The notes below the pieces were generated by a model. That model did no database searches. It worked only from the letters and a program-made list of their open reading frames with translations, and had not been told where the DNA came from. A DNA stretch of 64,000 nt from Salvia splendens. Lineage: Eukaryota > Streptophyta > Magnoliopsida > Lamiales > Lamiaceae. Position numbers and translations under genes: made by a program. The stretch is from contig NC_056035.1 of the NCBI RefSeq assembly GCF_004379255.2, forward strand, positions 15,893,902 to 15,957,901. Direction: 5' to 3'. Positions 1-12,586 of the stretch are shown one piece after another (position 1 is the stretch's first letter; the number at the start of each line of letters is the position of its first letter).

Positions 1-595
1 TAATGAAGACCATATTTTCGTAATTGAAAATATTCAACATCTGGGTCATCATCGTCTTCTTCCTATTCTTTGAGACGAATGAACCTCTTCTTCAATTGCT
101 GCAATTGATTCTCCAACAGCAGAAAAGAGGAAAGCAATTAAAGAAAAGAGGAATCGCGTACTATACTTGACTTGGTTAAACGGGCCTAACTAAATAATGA
201 TGTATTAGGCTTCTAATATTGGTCTCTAGGGCCCGATCACGTAACGGGCTCAATAACAAGCACTATTTAAATAGCCCACAAAATGACACGACATTTATAA
301 AAAAATTATTTATTTTCCATATATATAATGGTAATAACGCTCTTTAAAATCCCTCCCTCTTCTCTTGATTGCCCTATTTCAAATTCAGAAGATTGCAGTG
401 TGATTCTGCTGTCTCTCCCTCTCTCATCACCACTCTCAGCTTAGGTACTATCTCTCTCTACATTACATTTGATATACGAATCTGTATAGATTATCATATG
501 TGTTTAGGAGTATCTCTTCTTGCCTCGTGCTTTCTAGAATATCTTTTGAAAACCAAGCTTAAACCCTAGCCCTCCATTCACGCACTGAGTGCGAG
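1..595 (+). promoter_or_regulatory. Upstream region and leader of the CAS gene
   Basis: This is the only sequence before the CAS start codon. It is AT-rich, with a TATA-like run (catatatataatgg) near 318-332 and pyrimidine-rich tracts from about 350 to 460 that resemble a plant 5' leader. A short reading frame at 369-569 has no recognisable protein features and is probably leader. The transcription start cannot be placed from sequence alone. Confidence 0.35.
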
Positions 596-3517
596 ATGGC
601 AGTGGAGTGGAACGCCGAAACCCTACAATTCCTATCCCAGTGTTTCATCAACACACTTTCCCCGCTTCCAGAGCCCCGACGCCGCGCGGAGGCGGCGTTG
701 TCGGAGGCTGCCGATCGGGCTAACTATGGGCTGGCGGTTCTCCGGCTGGTCGCGGAGCCAGCTGTCGATGAGCAGATCCGCCAATCTGCTGCTGTTAACT
801 TCAAGAACCACCTCAAAGCTCGCTGGGCGCAGAATCCCGACGATCCTGACCGGGTTGTCATACCTGACACGGAGAAGGACCAAATCAAAGGTTTAATAGT
901 CAGGCTGATGGTTACTGCCACGCCCAAAATTCAAGCTCAGCTTAGTGAAGCTTTGACTGTGATTGGGAACCATGATTTCCCGAAACAATGGCGTGCTTTG
1001 TTGCCTGAATTAGTTGTGACATTGGATGAATTGAGTCAGGCAAATGATTATGTTTCAGTCAATGGAGTTTTAGCTACGGTTGATTCTTTGCTGAAGAAGT
1101 TTAGGTACGAGTATCAGACAAATGATCTCTTGCTCGATCTTAAATATTGTCTTGATAATTTTGCTCGCCCACTGTTGGAAGTGTTTCAGCGGACTGCTCG
1201 GTACCTAGACCATGCTGTGGCTTCTGGCTCTGCAAATGCTGCTGTTCTAAAGGGTTATATAGAGTCTCAGACATTATGTTGTTGGATTTTTCATTCATTC
1301 AATTATATGGATTTGCCGGAGTTTTTTGAGGATCATATGAATGAATGGATGGTTGAGTTCAATAAATATTTGACAATGAAATATCCTTCTTTAGAAGATA
1401 GTGGAAGTGAAGGGCTTGCGGTAGTTGATGACTTGAGAGCTGTGGTTTGTGAGAATATTAGCCTGTATATGAAGAGAGATGAGGAGACGTTTCAGAGGTA
1501 TTTGAATGGGTTTGTGGAGGCTGCGTGGGGACTCTTAGTGGCCGTCTCTAATTCTTCTAATCGGGATGGTCTCACTGTGACTGCTATTAAGTTTTTGACG
1601 ACGGTGAGTACTAGTGTTCATCATACATTGTTTGCAAGGGATGATATTTTGCAGCAGATTTGTCAGAGTATAGTGATTCCTAATGTGATGCTAAGGGATG
1701 AAGATGAGGAGCTTTTTGAGATGAATTACATCGAGTTCATCAGAAGAGATATGGAAGGCAGTGACTTGGAAACTAGGAGGAGGATTGCTTGTGAACTCCT
1801 TAAGGGAATTGCTTTGAACTATAAGGAGAGGGTTGCTGAAAAGGTTTCTGCTCAGATACAGAGTCTTCTAGCCTCATTTTCACAGTACCCGGCCGTTAAC
1901 TGGAAGCACAAAGATTGTGCTATTTATTTGGTTGTGTCCCTTGCCACAAAGAAAGCTAGTGGCACCTCGATTTCCACCGACCTTGTTGATGTTGAGAGCT
2001 TCTTTGGGTCTGTTATCGTGCCAGAGCTGCGAAGTCAAGATGTTGATGGATTTCCGATGTTGAAAGCTGGTTCATTAAAATTCTTCACTATGTTCAGGAA
2101 CCAGATCCCAAAAGCTGTTGCAGTGTCACTGCTCCCTGATGTTGTCCGCTGCCTGGTCTCCGAGTCAAATGTGGTTCATTCATATGCCGCCAGCTGCATT
2201 GAGAAACTCCTTCTAGTTAAGGATGAAGGTGGGAGGGCTAGATATTCAGCTGAAGATATCAGCCCATTTCTCCTAGCATTAATGACCAATCTTTTTGGTG
2301 CCTTGCAAAAGCCAGAATCTGAGGAGAACCATTATGTGATGAGGTGCATCGTGAGGGTTCTTGGAGTTGCTAATATTTCACATGAGGTTGCTTTACCTTG
2401 CATAAATGGTCTGGCAACTGTTCTAAAGAGAGTTTGTGAAAACCCAAAAAACCCTGACTTTAATCATCATCTTTTTGATTCGGTGGCTCTTTTAATCAGG
2501 ACGGCTTGTGAGCAAGACCCATCTATAATTTCTGCTTTTGAAACAAGCTTACTGCCCATCCTACAGGTGATCTTATCCAGAGATATTACTGAGTTCTTCC
2601 CTTATGCGTTCCAGCTATTAGCTCAGCTTGTGGACTTCAACCGATCTCCTTTACCAGCAAATTATATGGACATTTTTGCAATACTTCTTCTTCAAGATTC
2701 ATGGAAAAAGTCTGCAAATGTACCTTCTCTTGTCCGCTTGCTCCAGGCTTTCCTCCGGAAGGCTCCACATGAGCTAAATCAGCAGGGGCGTCTATCCAAT
2801 ATCCTTGGAATATTTGAGAATTTAGTTTCATCTCGGAGTACTGCTGAACAAGGATTTTATGTGCTCAATACTGTGATTGAAAATCTTGGTTATGATGTTG
2901 TCTCTGCCTACATTAGCCATATATGGTTTACCCTGTTTCAGCGGCTGCAAAACAACAAAACAACGAAGATGGTCAAGTCTCTTATTATATTTATGGCACT
3001 TTTTCTGGTGAAGCATGGTCCTGAGAAACTTGTTGGCTCGATGAATGCCGTGCAGCCTGATGTTTTCTTCCAAATTTTGGAGAGAGTTTGGATACCTGAC
3101 CTCAAGTCAATCACAGGTTCAATGGAGCTGAAGTTAACTTCAGTAGCTTCAACTAGGATCTTATGCGAGTCTCTATCACCATCACATTTAGAACGTTGGG
3201 GAAAAATGCTTGACAGCATTGTAACTCTCCTTTCACGTCCAGAGGAGGACAGAGTGGAAGAGGAGCCTGAGGAACCAGATTTTAGTGAAACTATTGGTTC
3301 TAATGCTGCACGTTTCCAGTTGCGCAATGCTGGGAGAAAAGATGAGGACCCTTTGCCAGACATCAAAGATCCAAAGCAATTTTTGGTTGCATCTTTGGCA
3401 AATTTTTCTGCTCGCTCCCCTGGAACATTGCCTCAGATCATTGCAGGAAATCTTGATTCAGCTAATCAATCTGCTTTATTTCAACTTTGCAGCTCCTACA
3501 ATCTCACCATAGTGTGA
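596..3517 (+). CDS. CAS: Exportin-2 / CAS (importin-alpha re-exporter)
   Basis: The 973-residue protein is a full-length CSE1/CAS-family karyopherin. The family binds RanGTP and importin-alpha in the nucleus and returns importin-alpha to the cytoplasm for the next import round. The N-terminus has the importin-beta N-terminal domain, where the region following [13 protein letters not shown] is typical (about residues 20-100). The rest is an all-helical HEAT-repeat solenoid with the CSE1 central block and the CAS C-terminal block near the end ([20 protein letters not shown]). The length is close to the usual 960-975 residues. The reading frame is a single exon, as I recall for Arabidopsis At2g46520. 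The start ATG at 596 opens directly into the conserved N-terminus, and the stop at 3515-3517 follows the conserved end. It is transcribed towards the ARF gene and appears intact. Confidence 0.95.
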   Translation: MAVEWNAETLQFLSQCFINTLSPLPEPRRRAEAALSEAADRANYGLAVLRLVAEPAVDEQIRQSAAVNFKNHLKARWAQNPDDPDRVVIPDTEKDQIKGLIVRLMVTATPKIQAQLSEALTVIGNHDFPKQWRALLPELVVTLDELSQANDYVSVNGVLATVDSLLKKFRYEYQTNDLLLDLKYCLDNFARPLLEVFQRTARYLDHAVASGSANAAVLKGYIESQTLCCWIFHSFNYMDLPEFFEDHMNEWMVEFNKYLTMKYPSLEDSGSEGLAVVDDLRAVVCENISLYMKRDEETFQRYLNGFVEAAWGLLVAVSNSSNRDGLTVTAIKFLTTVSTSVHHTLFARDDILQQICQSIVIPNVMLRDEDEELFEMNYIEFIRRDMEGSDLETRRRIACELLKGIALNYKERVAEKVSAQIQSLLASFSQYPAVNWKHKDCAIYLVVSLATKKASGTSISTDLVDVESFFGSVIVPELRSQDVDGFPMLKAGSLKFFTMFRNQIPKAVAVSLLPDVVRCLVSESNVVHSYAASCIEKLLLVKDEGGRARYSAEDISPFLLALMTNLFGALQKPESEENHYVMRCIVRVLGVANISHEVALPCINGLATVLKRVCENPKNPDFNHHLFDSVALLIRTACEQDPSIISAFETSLLPILQVILSRDITEFFPYAFQLLAQLVDFNRSPLPANYMDIFAILLLQDSWKKSANVPSLVRLLQAFLRKAPHELNQQGRLSNILGIFENLVSSRSTAEQGFYVLNTVIENLGYDVVSAYISHIWFTLFQRLQNNKTTKMVKSLIIFMALFLVKHGPEKLVGSMNAVQPDVFFQILERVWIPDLKSITGSMELKLTSVASTRILCESLSPSHLERWGKMLDSIVTLLSRPEEDRVEEEPEEPDFSETIGSNAARFQLRNAGRKDEDPLPDIKDPKQFLVASLANFSARSPGTLPQIIAGNLDSANQSALFQLCSSYNLTIV

Positions 3518-6500
3518 GGATAATATACCTTGTGTAAGTCTTACCATTTGAAAGACTCTTTTCCCCTTTACATGTTGAGACTTCTTGGTCTGTGTAGATT
3601 GTTTTATATTTTAGATGTCATTTAGTTAAAGTTGTCAAGTAAGAATTTTTATTTTAGAAAGTCTAGGTGATTTATGAACTGTTTTCTAAGTGTAGTGGAA
3701 TATGCCTTGGGTGCAAAAGAATGTGGGTAGCTCGTGAAACTAGTGAAGGCAGTTAAATTTGACCATTGCATATTAACCTTTTAAAGTGTATTGGAGTCAG
3801 TCTTAGAGAAACTTTTGGGTGCAATTATGTCTTGAACCATGGAAAAAGGATAAAAACAACTAATGAGATTGGAAGACCTTTACATGTTATGGTGCCAATG
3901 TATACATATTAACCTAGATCTATGTGTCTAGCATAGTTGTGGCATTTCTGTTTGTGAGATCAGATAACACTTGTTGCCCATGTGTTGTCTTTAAGTTGTG
4001 AGATCTCACTTGTTGCCCATGTTGCTTTAAGATGTTTTGGATTTTATTGATTGATTTTATTCAACCATGTCCAAAATGATATTTGGTTAAGAAAATAATT
4101 TCTAGTGTTGGTTGTGCCAAACGATGAAAAGGATAACATGTTATGCTGCCATCTAGAATTTTTTGGGAACTTCTATTCTCTTTCTATATGCATATATTTC
4201 TCATTAGATGCACTTTTTGTATGAGCTAGAGCCCAGATTACCTGCATGTCTAGGAGATGTTTTGGATCGTTATTTGTTTGATCATTGACTGTTATATAGT
4301 CAATAACCTGCTTGTATGTCTTAGGGTTACATAATATTTAATTATAATTTATGTTAAAGGAGTATTTCATTTGTCCTGCACCATTTAGGTTAAAATCAAC
4401 ACCTTCTTGCCAATGTGATGTTTTTGACAAATGCTTGTATTTGATAACATAAACTAGAATGGGACTGTCAGTTAGGCATTATGAATTGTTTATTTGATGA
4501 ACTTGGGAAATTTTTGACTGATCGTACGGAAAACTTGTTAAGTAGTAAATAATTCAGATGAGTTTCTCAACTTATTGTTGCTTGTGTACCTGCCTTTAGC
4601 TCGAACCAACAGGCTACAAGACTAGTTTCTAGCTCATAGTGGTTTTCCACAAATGACTTTGTAGCCTGCAACTTCATAGTATTAATTTTGGCTCAAGACA
4701 AATTCATGGATGTTTGTTTTGTCATTATCTCATGTCATCCCACCGCCTTCAATGCTTTACAGACTTCTAGGCTTTTGTAGAAGAGTTTGTAACAATAAAA
4801 TTCTTTTGTGCTACCTTACAATTTACATCTGCCCTTACTCTGAGCACTTTCTTAGTTTTAATGAAATCACATTTAGAAGCACATTAATTTTAAGTCACTG
4901 AAACTTAATTAACCTTTTCCTGTGATTTGGTTTCTGATGGTCCTTGCAAGATAACGTTCTGCACAATGGGATCACACCATTCATATAAAAAACTAAAATA
5001 CATCTTTATGTCTACTTTGCCCATTTTATACAAAACATAACCCCATTTGGTTTGTTTGTTTCCTTACTGCCATTCTTGTTATGGGACTACTCATCTAGCT
5101 TACATATTTCAGTTCCTAACTTGGTGGTATCCTCTTTTTGCCAGGATCATGTTCAGATGATGGAAATTGGATGTTTTCTGGTCTTAGTTGTTGTGGGTCT
5201 GGGTTGTTTCATTATCCACTGCTCTTGCATCCGGTCAAATGAGTCGGTACATCTCAAAAAATTTCTGTTCCTGTAGGCTCACGAGATTTAAGTCCCCTTG
5301 GATTGACTGTGAACAAGCACCTGTTTCATATGAATTCGGTTCAAGGAGACTGTCGATTTTCCTTACCATGCAGTTATATAGCTGCATGAAACTTTTTCTT
5401 CTGTTCTGTGATGTGAAGCAACACAGACGGAAACCGAGTTTCTTATTTTTTTGAGGGCTAAATTATTAACAGTTTGCTTGTTATCAAGCTGTATGTGTCA
5501 TTTTCTGTCCATTTCTTGAGATAAAATAATTTTCTGCTGTGCTATCAATCTATCCATGAGTTGGATTTCTTAAGATAATGGGTTCTACTATTATAGTATT
5601 ATTTGGCTTCATACATTTTGTGAATTCGATATGATATGCTCATTGGTTTGGTGGGCAATACAAGAACGTCTATGATCACATTTGGAGGTAGCTCTGTGTG
5701 TGTGTGTTTTGAGGGAGACTAATGATAAGGTCTTTATTAGTTTATGTTACACATTTTAACCAAACCTTTTTAAAAAGTAGGTGAAAAATGACACATACAC
5801 GTAAGGTTTCCTTTCAATATTTGAAACCAAAAAGACTATCATATTCACGTGGTTCATTACAAATTTAACATACTACTACTATTTTGAAGTATATTATTGG
5901 GCGTGACAAACAATTTGTAGCATCTAGGCTCTTTCCAAAGCCTAAATAGTGGAGTAGTATTTTTGTACACTACCTCAACCTCAAATCTCAAACCTTGCAT
6001 CCTTCACATGTAAAACACTGGATTTTGAAGACAGCCACTTGTTAAAACGAATTGAGGTATCAACTTTTAAGTGGGGATCTAGAAGATTCTCCATTGGTGA
6101 ATCCAATGGTTAGGGAAGTGTCAATATTAACAAAAAAGTTGGTCAAATTGTACGGACGCAAGGACCTAAATCTCAATCAATAATTGATCCCCCACAAAAA
6201 TAATTTAAAATTGAACTCAAGGAATCCCACTTCCTAGCACTAGTCACCATAATTGTACTATAATAGTAGTAAATGTTGTAGTGCTACCATCTTTGATTCT
6301 CTATCTCCCATTTTCATAATCATTTTTTAATTTCAGCCCAGTCCTTTCAAATAAATACTCCATAAATATATACTGAGTATATGATTTTTCGTCTTCAAAT
6401 GTTTATACTATATTGTACCAGTATTCGACTTCAAAGGACTATCAAAAATCGATTCTATTTTGAAAACAAACATTTGTTGCTTACAAATATTATTGCCAAA

Positions 6501-9071
6501 GGCTACACTGGAGAAAGAGATTGTATTTTTTACAGTTTATTTTAGGCATCTTGATTTATAAATCTATATAGTGACAAAATGGATGGTCCACGGCCTATAA
6601 GAGCACTTAATAAGGTAGCCAATTAATTGTTCAAAAATATTTAAAAGTGAAGACTAGCTAGACTCTCCATTTTTAGGCTTCTTCCAAATAATTTCTTGGG
6701 CCAATAGGGATGGAGTTGGTGGGATGTAAGTGCATTCTAGGCAGTGTGGGGGAAGGAAGTTTAACATCTTTTTTTTATTTATTTAAATTGAAACTGGGTC
6801 GAGTCAAGTCGTATTAGTATTAAATATGATTATTTAGTAGATATGATTTAGTTCAAAATTTGATTCGATAATAACAAATAACTGCTGTTGGATTTATATC
6901 AAGAAAATTTAGTCATATTTTCCAAAATAATGGCATTGGCACCATACATATGTGAGTTTGTTTTACCTCGAATCTAGTACCACTCGCAACAAATTATTTT
7001 TTTCAGATTCACAAAATAATGTGTGAATACCATTTTTTTTATCAACATACTTATTATATGTAATTTCTAATTTTATGCCCTCTTTTAAATTAACATACGA
7101 GTCACACATTAAGAATAATAATACTTCTCATTGCTCTTAAGAAAAAAATGGAGTAACTTTTTATAAATCCTCTTTGGACAGCTCGATGCAGAATTTGTAC
7201 CCATAAATCATCATGATTCATGATTACATATCTAATGCACAAAAACTATATAGTACTATTTGGGGTGTTCGGTTGACAAGATTAAATATCATGATTAAAT
7301 ATGTATCATGTTTGGTTTATAAGATTGAACCCTTCAACTTAATCCTAAATGGATAGTCTCATGATAATTAGTCATAGCCTCCCCCCTCCAACTAAAATAA
7401 TCCCACAACTTAATCCTAGATGGATAGTCTCATGATATTAGTCATGACAACCGAACGCCACCTTTGCATTCCATGATAGTTGAGTAATTAATTTTCTGTA
7501 CTCATTTTGAAAAAAATGATAATAAATATTTAAATTGTAGAAAAAGTAAAGTAAAAGATAGAATAATTTAAAGAATAATTTTATGCATATTATTTTCTCT
7601 GTACTTTACTTTTTTTCTAATTTAATGACTTAAATACCACGGAACGGAGGGAGTATGATTTTGCCATGATTGCATAGTAATTTTTCATTGCGAATCACAA
7701 ATAAAAACGAGAAATTGAGTCGGAAGATTCTCACTAGATACCCATATATAATGTTATATACATAAAAAATGGTTATTGGAGGATTGGAATCGGAAGGAAA
7801 ACATAATCGAGCGGAATTTGACAAATTAGTGGTATAAAATCTAGTAATCCAAATGGAATCTACAGTTTCAAGATAGAGAATCCTCGATAAGATTGGTTTA
7901 ACTTTAATTATCTTTAATAATGGTCTAATTAAGAGACCCTTGAGAGGACCACAGAGTCATTTTAATATCCCCAACTAAATTTAACTTTACAGGAAATTAA
8001 TTATTCTCTTTATTTTTTTTCACTGAAATTTCCAACTCTCTCAATGTTAGTGGTGACTGTGGTGTGTCTCTTTTACTCCAATTTTTCTAATTAACTGCCA
8101 ATCATCTATCTAATCATACTAATACTTAACCACAACTTGTAATTTTATTTTATTTTTTTATAAATCTTAACGTATAACTCCTGTCATATTGACTGGTTTC
8201 GCCACCTCGAATAACCAAGATATTTTTTTCTCATCATTTCTTTGTTAAAGAAGATTATTAACTATTCTCATCTAATCCGGTGATGACTCACCTGATCTAA
8301 TAATTGGAGGAGAAGCGTCTTTCAAAATGAGGTGCGCTTCATTGTCCAAAGAGCCAAGATATTCAAGACTCAAAACATGCTTTGCAATGTTTAAACTTGA
8401 GATAAAGTGGACACTGATTTTTCCCCATGCTAAAATCTGAATAATTTTGAAGATCTTATCATTGCATATTAAGATATAGTAGTAAATTGTGGGAGTGGAA
8501 TAATAATCCTTGCAAGAGGTCAATATAAGTAGCACAAGATGCAAAGTGAGAATCATATCCCTTCTTTGTAGCAAGCCAAAGTTGGGTCTTTAAACACCCC
8601 CCTCTCTTTTCCCATTTTTATTCTACATAAATGATTTGAGCATGTGTTATTTAAGTTAAAAATTTCTTGTAAAATTTTAAAAATCAACATATTTTCGCGA
8701 GACAACACAATGGTCCATGATTACCAATATAGTATCAAGTTGCAACTTAAAAAAGAAAAGGGTGATGATGTAATAATGAAGAGGGTTGAAGGTTTATTGA
8801 GTTGTTTCCTTGTCTAAGGTTAGTGAAACATTATAGCCCTAATATAAGGAGCTTAACACTGATTTGGATTCCACTACACCATTACCCATTTCTTTATTAA
8901 CCTCCTCACATTATTCTTTAATTAATTTATTATTTTGTGCATTCTAACTTGTCTCCTGTTCATAAAAATAATAATAGTACAATGCCTAATTAATTATATT
9001 CATTGCTGGATGCAATACAATGCACTTAATTATGAATGCAAATAATCTTTTTATTATTGTATTTCTCTTTA
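3518..9071. other. CAS 3' UTR and gene-poor spacer
   Basis: There is no supportable gene here. The first few hundred bases are the CAS 3' UTR. Short frames around 4710-4900 and 5050-5454 lack codon bias and homology that I can recognise. They could belong to a spliced 3' UTR, but nothing proves it. From about 5700 the sequence is AT-rich, with a short terminal-inverted-repeat element at 7262-7462 and a Stowaway-like right end (ggaacggagggagta) at about 7640-7655. The remainder to the Harbinger insertion shows nothing I can name. Confidence 0.5.
7262..7462. mobile_element. MITE with GTTCGGTTG terminal inverted repeats
   Basis: The segment begins GGGGTGTTCGGTTG and ends with the near inverse CAACCGAACGCCACC, giving imperfect 15-bp terminal inverted repeats. 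An internal phrase (AACTTAATCCTA followed by ATGGATAGTCTCATGATA) occurs twice. It is about 200 bp and non-coding. A related copy of the same size and layout lies at 61938-62139. No target duplication is clear, so the superfamily is left open. Confidence 0.6.
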
Positions 9072-10867
9072 GAGCATCCGCAACGGTGGCGATGGTCGCC
9101 ACCGCCGTCCGCGCCGCTGGCAAGGTGAAGCACCGCCGCCGCTGCGCTCGCGCCGCTGGCACAGCGCAGCTCGATGCATCGAGCAGCGCCGCGCCAGCGA
9201 GCAGCTGACGTGGCGGCATGGGATTGGGCAACGGCATAGCCGTTGCCTTCAAAAAAATTTTTTATTTAAAATCGGTTTTTAATTAAAAAAATCTATAAAA
9301 AATAATAAAAAAAAATTCACTTCCCAAAAAAATTATAACCGTTTATTACCGTTTTTTACACTTTTTTTTTTATTTTTTTTATTTCCCCCCCCCCCCCAAA
9401 AAATACACACTTTCATCTATAAATACCCCCACTTTCACACCCAAAAATTCACATCAAACTACACAATTCTCATCTTCATTCTCCAATATCCATTCTCATC
9501 TTCATTCTCCCATATCCATTTTCATCTTCATTCTCTCATACCCTAACAATGTCCGGCCAAGGCGATGACAACCCGCCCTCTCACGGTTGGAACCCCCAAT
9601 GGTTTGGGGGACAACCGTTTCCTAGTCCGGAAACGGAATATTCGGCCCCTCCTCTCACCCAAGATTCGGCCGTTCCGGGTGGCTACCGACCATACCCAAT
9701 CGACGACCAAGGTGCCTCCGAAGGGCGATACGGGTGGACACCGGAGCCTAGGTCGACCGCCCCTTCCCAAACTCCGACTCCTCCTACTTGCGCCAGTGTC
9801 CGCACACCGTACACTCCGGCGGAGATGGATAAATTGTTCAAGGCGTACTTCGAAATCTCCGAAGATGCGGCGGTTGGCACGAACCAATCCGGCGATCACT
9901 TTTGGTGGCGCGTCTCTCGCCGGTACAATGCAAACCGGCCGCCAGGAACGATCGAGCGCAACGAGAGTATGGTGCGCAACTGCATCGGCCGAGCCAACGA
10001 AGAAATTGGCAAGTTCAATGGCTATTTCCTCCAGGAGTCACGGAATGCCGGGAGCGGCCGGAGCGAGGTCGACATCATCACTGCCGCGCTGAGCACCTAC
10101 CAATCCTTGAACGGTAAGTCGTTCAAGTACCTCAACGTTTGGCAGGAAACGCGGTTCCACCCGAGGTATATGGGAGGCGTAACATCCTCCTCTAGCGGCT
10201 CCTCCAAACGGTCAAGGTCGGTATCCCTATCCGACTCCGGCTCTGAAGAAGTGGCTAGCCAACTCGCCGGAGCTAACTTGGGTAGCCCCGACGCCGGACC
10301 AAGCGGTTCCCAACGCCGACCGCAAGGAAGGAAGAAGGCGGCGGCCGACCGCCGGCGCTCCGCGACTCCATCGGCCTCCGCCCTCGAACCCGCACCCTAT
10401 GTTCCACCTCCACCCCCGAACAACTCGTTGTGGGCCCTTTTGGCCCAACTCAATATGGCCGATAGGTCAACTATGACCCCCACGCAACTTCAAACGCACG
10501 AGGACATGATATTGGGTCTCAAAAAATAATTGGGGTTGGTGCCGCCGGATGCGTAGTCTTCCTCGGGTAATATTAGCCAATAATCATGTAATTTTTTATT
10601 TTTAGGAGTTTAATTATGTAATTTTTAATTTTTAGGATTTTAATTATGTCTTTTTTATTGTATTTGTAATTTGTAATATTTATTGTGGTTTTTTAATGAA
10701 TTTTAGTATTATGGAAATGTTTTTGTGTAATTGAATTTTAAATTAATTGTGCTCGTCCTTGCGGAAGAGCACAGCTGTGGGTGTTGCGCTCTTGCCAGAG
10801 AGCAGACAGAAAAAGTGGGGTCGGGCCCACAACCGTGCCGCTGGCAAGAGCACGGTTGTGGATGCTC
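9072..10867 (+). mobile_element. PIF/Harbinger-type element carrying only the Myb/SANT-like gene
   Basis: The ends are GAGCATCCGCAACGGTG on the left and the inverse of GAGCATCCACAACCGTG on the right, flanked by the 3-bp duplication TTA (9069-9071 and 10868-10870). A 3-bp TWA-type target and GAGCATCC ends are the hallmark of plant PIF/Harbinger elements. The 1,796-bp body has a GC-rich left subterminal region, a TATA box (TCTATAAATA, 9416-9425), a pyrimidine-rich leader with a direct repeat built on ATTCTCATCTTCATTCTCC (9466-9540) and one complete gene. No transposase is encoded, so it should be non-autonomous. The intact frame and exact TSD suggest recent insertion. Confidence 0.88.
9549..10529 (+). 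CDS. Harbinger Myb/SANT-like DNA-binding protein
   Basis: The 326-residue intact protein is the accessory Myb/SANT-like protein of PIF/Harbinger elements. In characterised families the partner binds element ends and helps the transposase reach the nucleus. The N-terminal 85 residues are Pro/Gly/Ser-rich. The SANT-like region spans about 86-200 (YTPAEMDKLFKAYFEISED, then FWWRVSRRYNANRP and the conserved NVWQETRFHP). A Ser-rich and basic stretch (RRPQGRKKAAADRR, about 257-270) looks like a nuclear localisation signal. The C-terminus has the MTPTQLQTHEDMI tail typical of the group. Such proteins are often mislabelled as glutathione S-transferase T3-like in plant annotations; no GST fold is visible. 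The start follows the element's own TATA box by about 130 bp. Confidence 0.85.
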   Translation: MSGQGDDNPPSHGWNPQWFGGQPFPSPETEYSAPPLTQDSAVPGGYRPYPIDDQGASEGRYGWTPEPRSTAPSQTPTPPTCASVRTPYTPAEMDKLFKAYFEISEDAAVGTNQSGDHFWWRVSRRYNANRPPGTIERNESMVRNCIGRANEEIGKFNGYFLQESRNAGSGRSEVDIITAALSTYQSLNGKSFKYLNVWQETRFHPRYMGGVTSSSSGSSKRSRSVSLSDSGSEEVASQLAGANLGSPDAGPSGSQRRPQGRKKAAADRRRSATPSASALEPAPYVPPPPPNNSLWALLAQLNMADRSTMTPTQLQTHEDMILGLKK

Positions 10868-12289
10868 TTAGGTTTCATGAATTTGTATAAACTGTTAAAA
10901 ACACCACTATTTTTTGCAATTAAAAAACAATACCCACGTGTTAACATGCATATGAAAGATTGGAGAATATCAAAATTAGTCTCGTCTATCTAATAGGATT
11001 ATATAACACATACATATATTAATATAATAGCAAGGAAAATTGTCTCTACAAAATCATTGTTGTATTTCCAGTCACCATTTTGTCCTTTCCACAATACATT
11101 CATTATTGGCTCTCCAAAACTGTACAATTTCTTTAGCCCCCTAAAAATATTTAATAATTAAAGGTACGAATATTTTATATAAAATTCACATAAATGGTCC
11201 GCTTTTGATTAATTATGTTTTGCAAAGGACGACCTAGACCTCCATTACACTGGAAAATGAAAAATCAGAGACCAAAAAGTGGCCAAAAAAATTGCTTACA
11301 AAATAAGACAAAACATCAAAGATATTCACGACTTTTTTATTGACGATGAAAATAAGAGGAAACCACATTTCATCTCTTAAGTAAGAGTGTAGACAGTTGT
11401 TCAATCAAAGGAAAAAAGTAAGACTGATGCAAATTTAAATATTACTCACTAGCCCGGAAGGTTATGCCAAAATGCATAAAACATAGTAACACTCTAGTCT
11501 CTAGTAACATAAATCGCATGCATAACATTCAAAACTGAGTCAATTATAGGCCTTAAAAACATGCAGAATCTGTGTTTATAATTTAGCCTTTTCATTCTCA
11601 ATTTCAAGGGAAGATAATTTTATAAGGATTCTACCTATATCTCAATTACATATGTTTAGATGATGTTTGGATGATGAAATCTGAGAAATTTTATTTAAAT
11701 TTTCATGTATTTTAACAAACATATTGATATCAACAAATATATCAATATAATGCATGTACTAACATACTTATATTATTGTGTTGATATTTTTAGTATACAC
11801 TGTGAACGAACCACTAAAGTTAGTAGTAGTTTCTAACATATTGATGATTTTATCCTTTGTTAATATTTTATCTATTACTCCTATTTATCAAAATTCAGAA
11901 ACATTAATCTTATTTATTTTAAAATTTAATACTCTTAATTATGCATTAAAATACTATATGCATTTTAATATGACATAAGCCATTCAATGAGATAGTCTTC
12001 TCATTTTACAAGTGAGTTTGCATACGTAACAATTTTATAACTTAAGCTATCTAACCTAATCAAATTATCGCATTATAACATTAGTAGTAGTATAATTTAA
12101 TATTTACAATGTCACCAAATCGTGCAATTATAAGATTTTAGTTATAAGAGTTGCACCTTTTAGAAATAACTTGGAATATAGAGATGTATGTAGGACAAAA
12201 ATGCAACGTGATTTTGCGAATTCCTCACGTTTTCAAAGTTAGAGGCTTTGTAATAATTGTGAATTGAGTAGACGGACTATAAATATTTC

Positions 12290-12325
12290 AAAGTCAACCA
12301 ACAAAGTCAACCAATAAAGTCAACA
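12290..12325. repeat. Triplet of AAAGTCAAC units (W-box-like cluster)
   Basis: Three near-identical units (AAAGTCAACCAAC, AAAGTCAACCAAT, AAAGTCAACAAG) stand in tandem. Each contains GTCAA, the inverse of the TTGAC core bound by WRKY factors. The cluster is about 2.2 kb upstream of the ARF leader. Regulatory function is inference only. Confidence 0.4.
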
Positions 12326-12550
12326 AGTATTGCAATTCAGTGTCCATTTTAGGACTTTATTTTACAATTGGGAATGACCAAATTTTATTTTGTCCTCAAC
12401 TACAGAATCAATTTATCATCATTGACACTACAAAGAAAGAAAGCAAAAAAGAAAAGAAAAGAAAAGAAAACAAATATTCCGTGACTGTGCGAAATGAGAA
12501 ATAGAGAAAAATCATCATGGAAATTTGAAGATTGACACTGTTAGATTTTT

Positions 12551-12586
12551 GTAATAAAGTGATTATTCTTTTAATCTTATACTTAC
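12551..12586 (+). repeat. Left copy of 36-bp direct repeat flanking a Harbinger derivative
   Basis: The 36 bases starting GTAATAAAGTGA and ending CTTATACTTAC recur at 13649-13684 with a single mismatch (T versus G at position 13). This copy ends exactly where the inserted element begins. Confidence 0.85.

Larger units (their letters stand above)
10868..12586. other. AT-rich spacer without a gene
   Basis: I see no gene. The sequence is AT-rich with scattered short frames only. A triple repeat of AAAGTCAAC lies at 12290-12325, and an AAAAG-type run at about 12443-12470. Confidence 0.5.

Noticed and set aside
5052..5454. Small genes downstream of CAS
   Set aside because: The two short overlapping frames lack features. 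The region may be spliced 3' UTR or plain spacer.
9549..10529. Glutathione S-transferase T3-like gene
   Set aside because: The name is a common automatic label for this protein type. The sequence shows a Myb/SANT-like Harbinger accessory protein and no GST fold.
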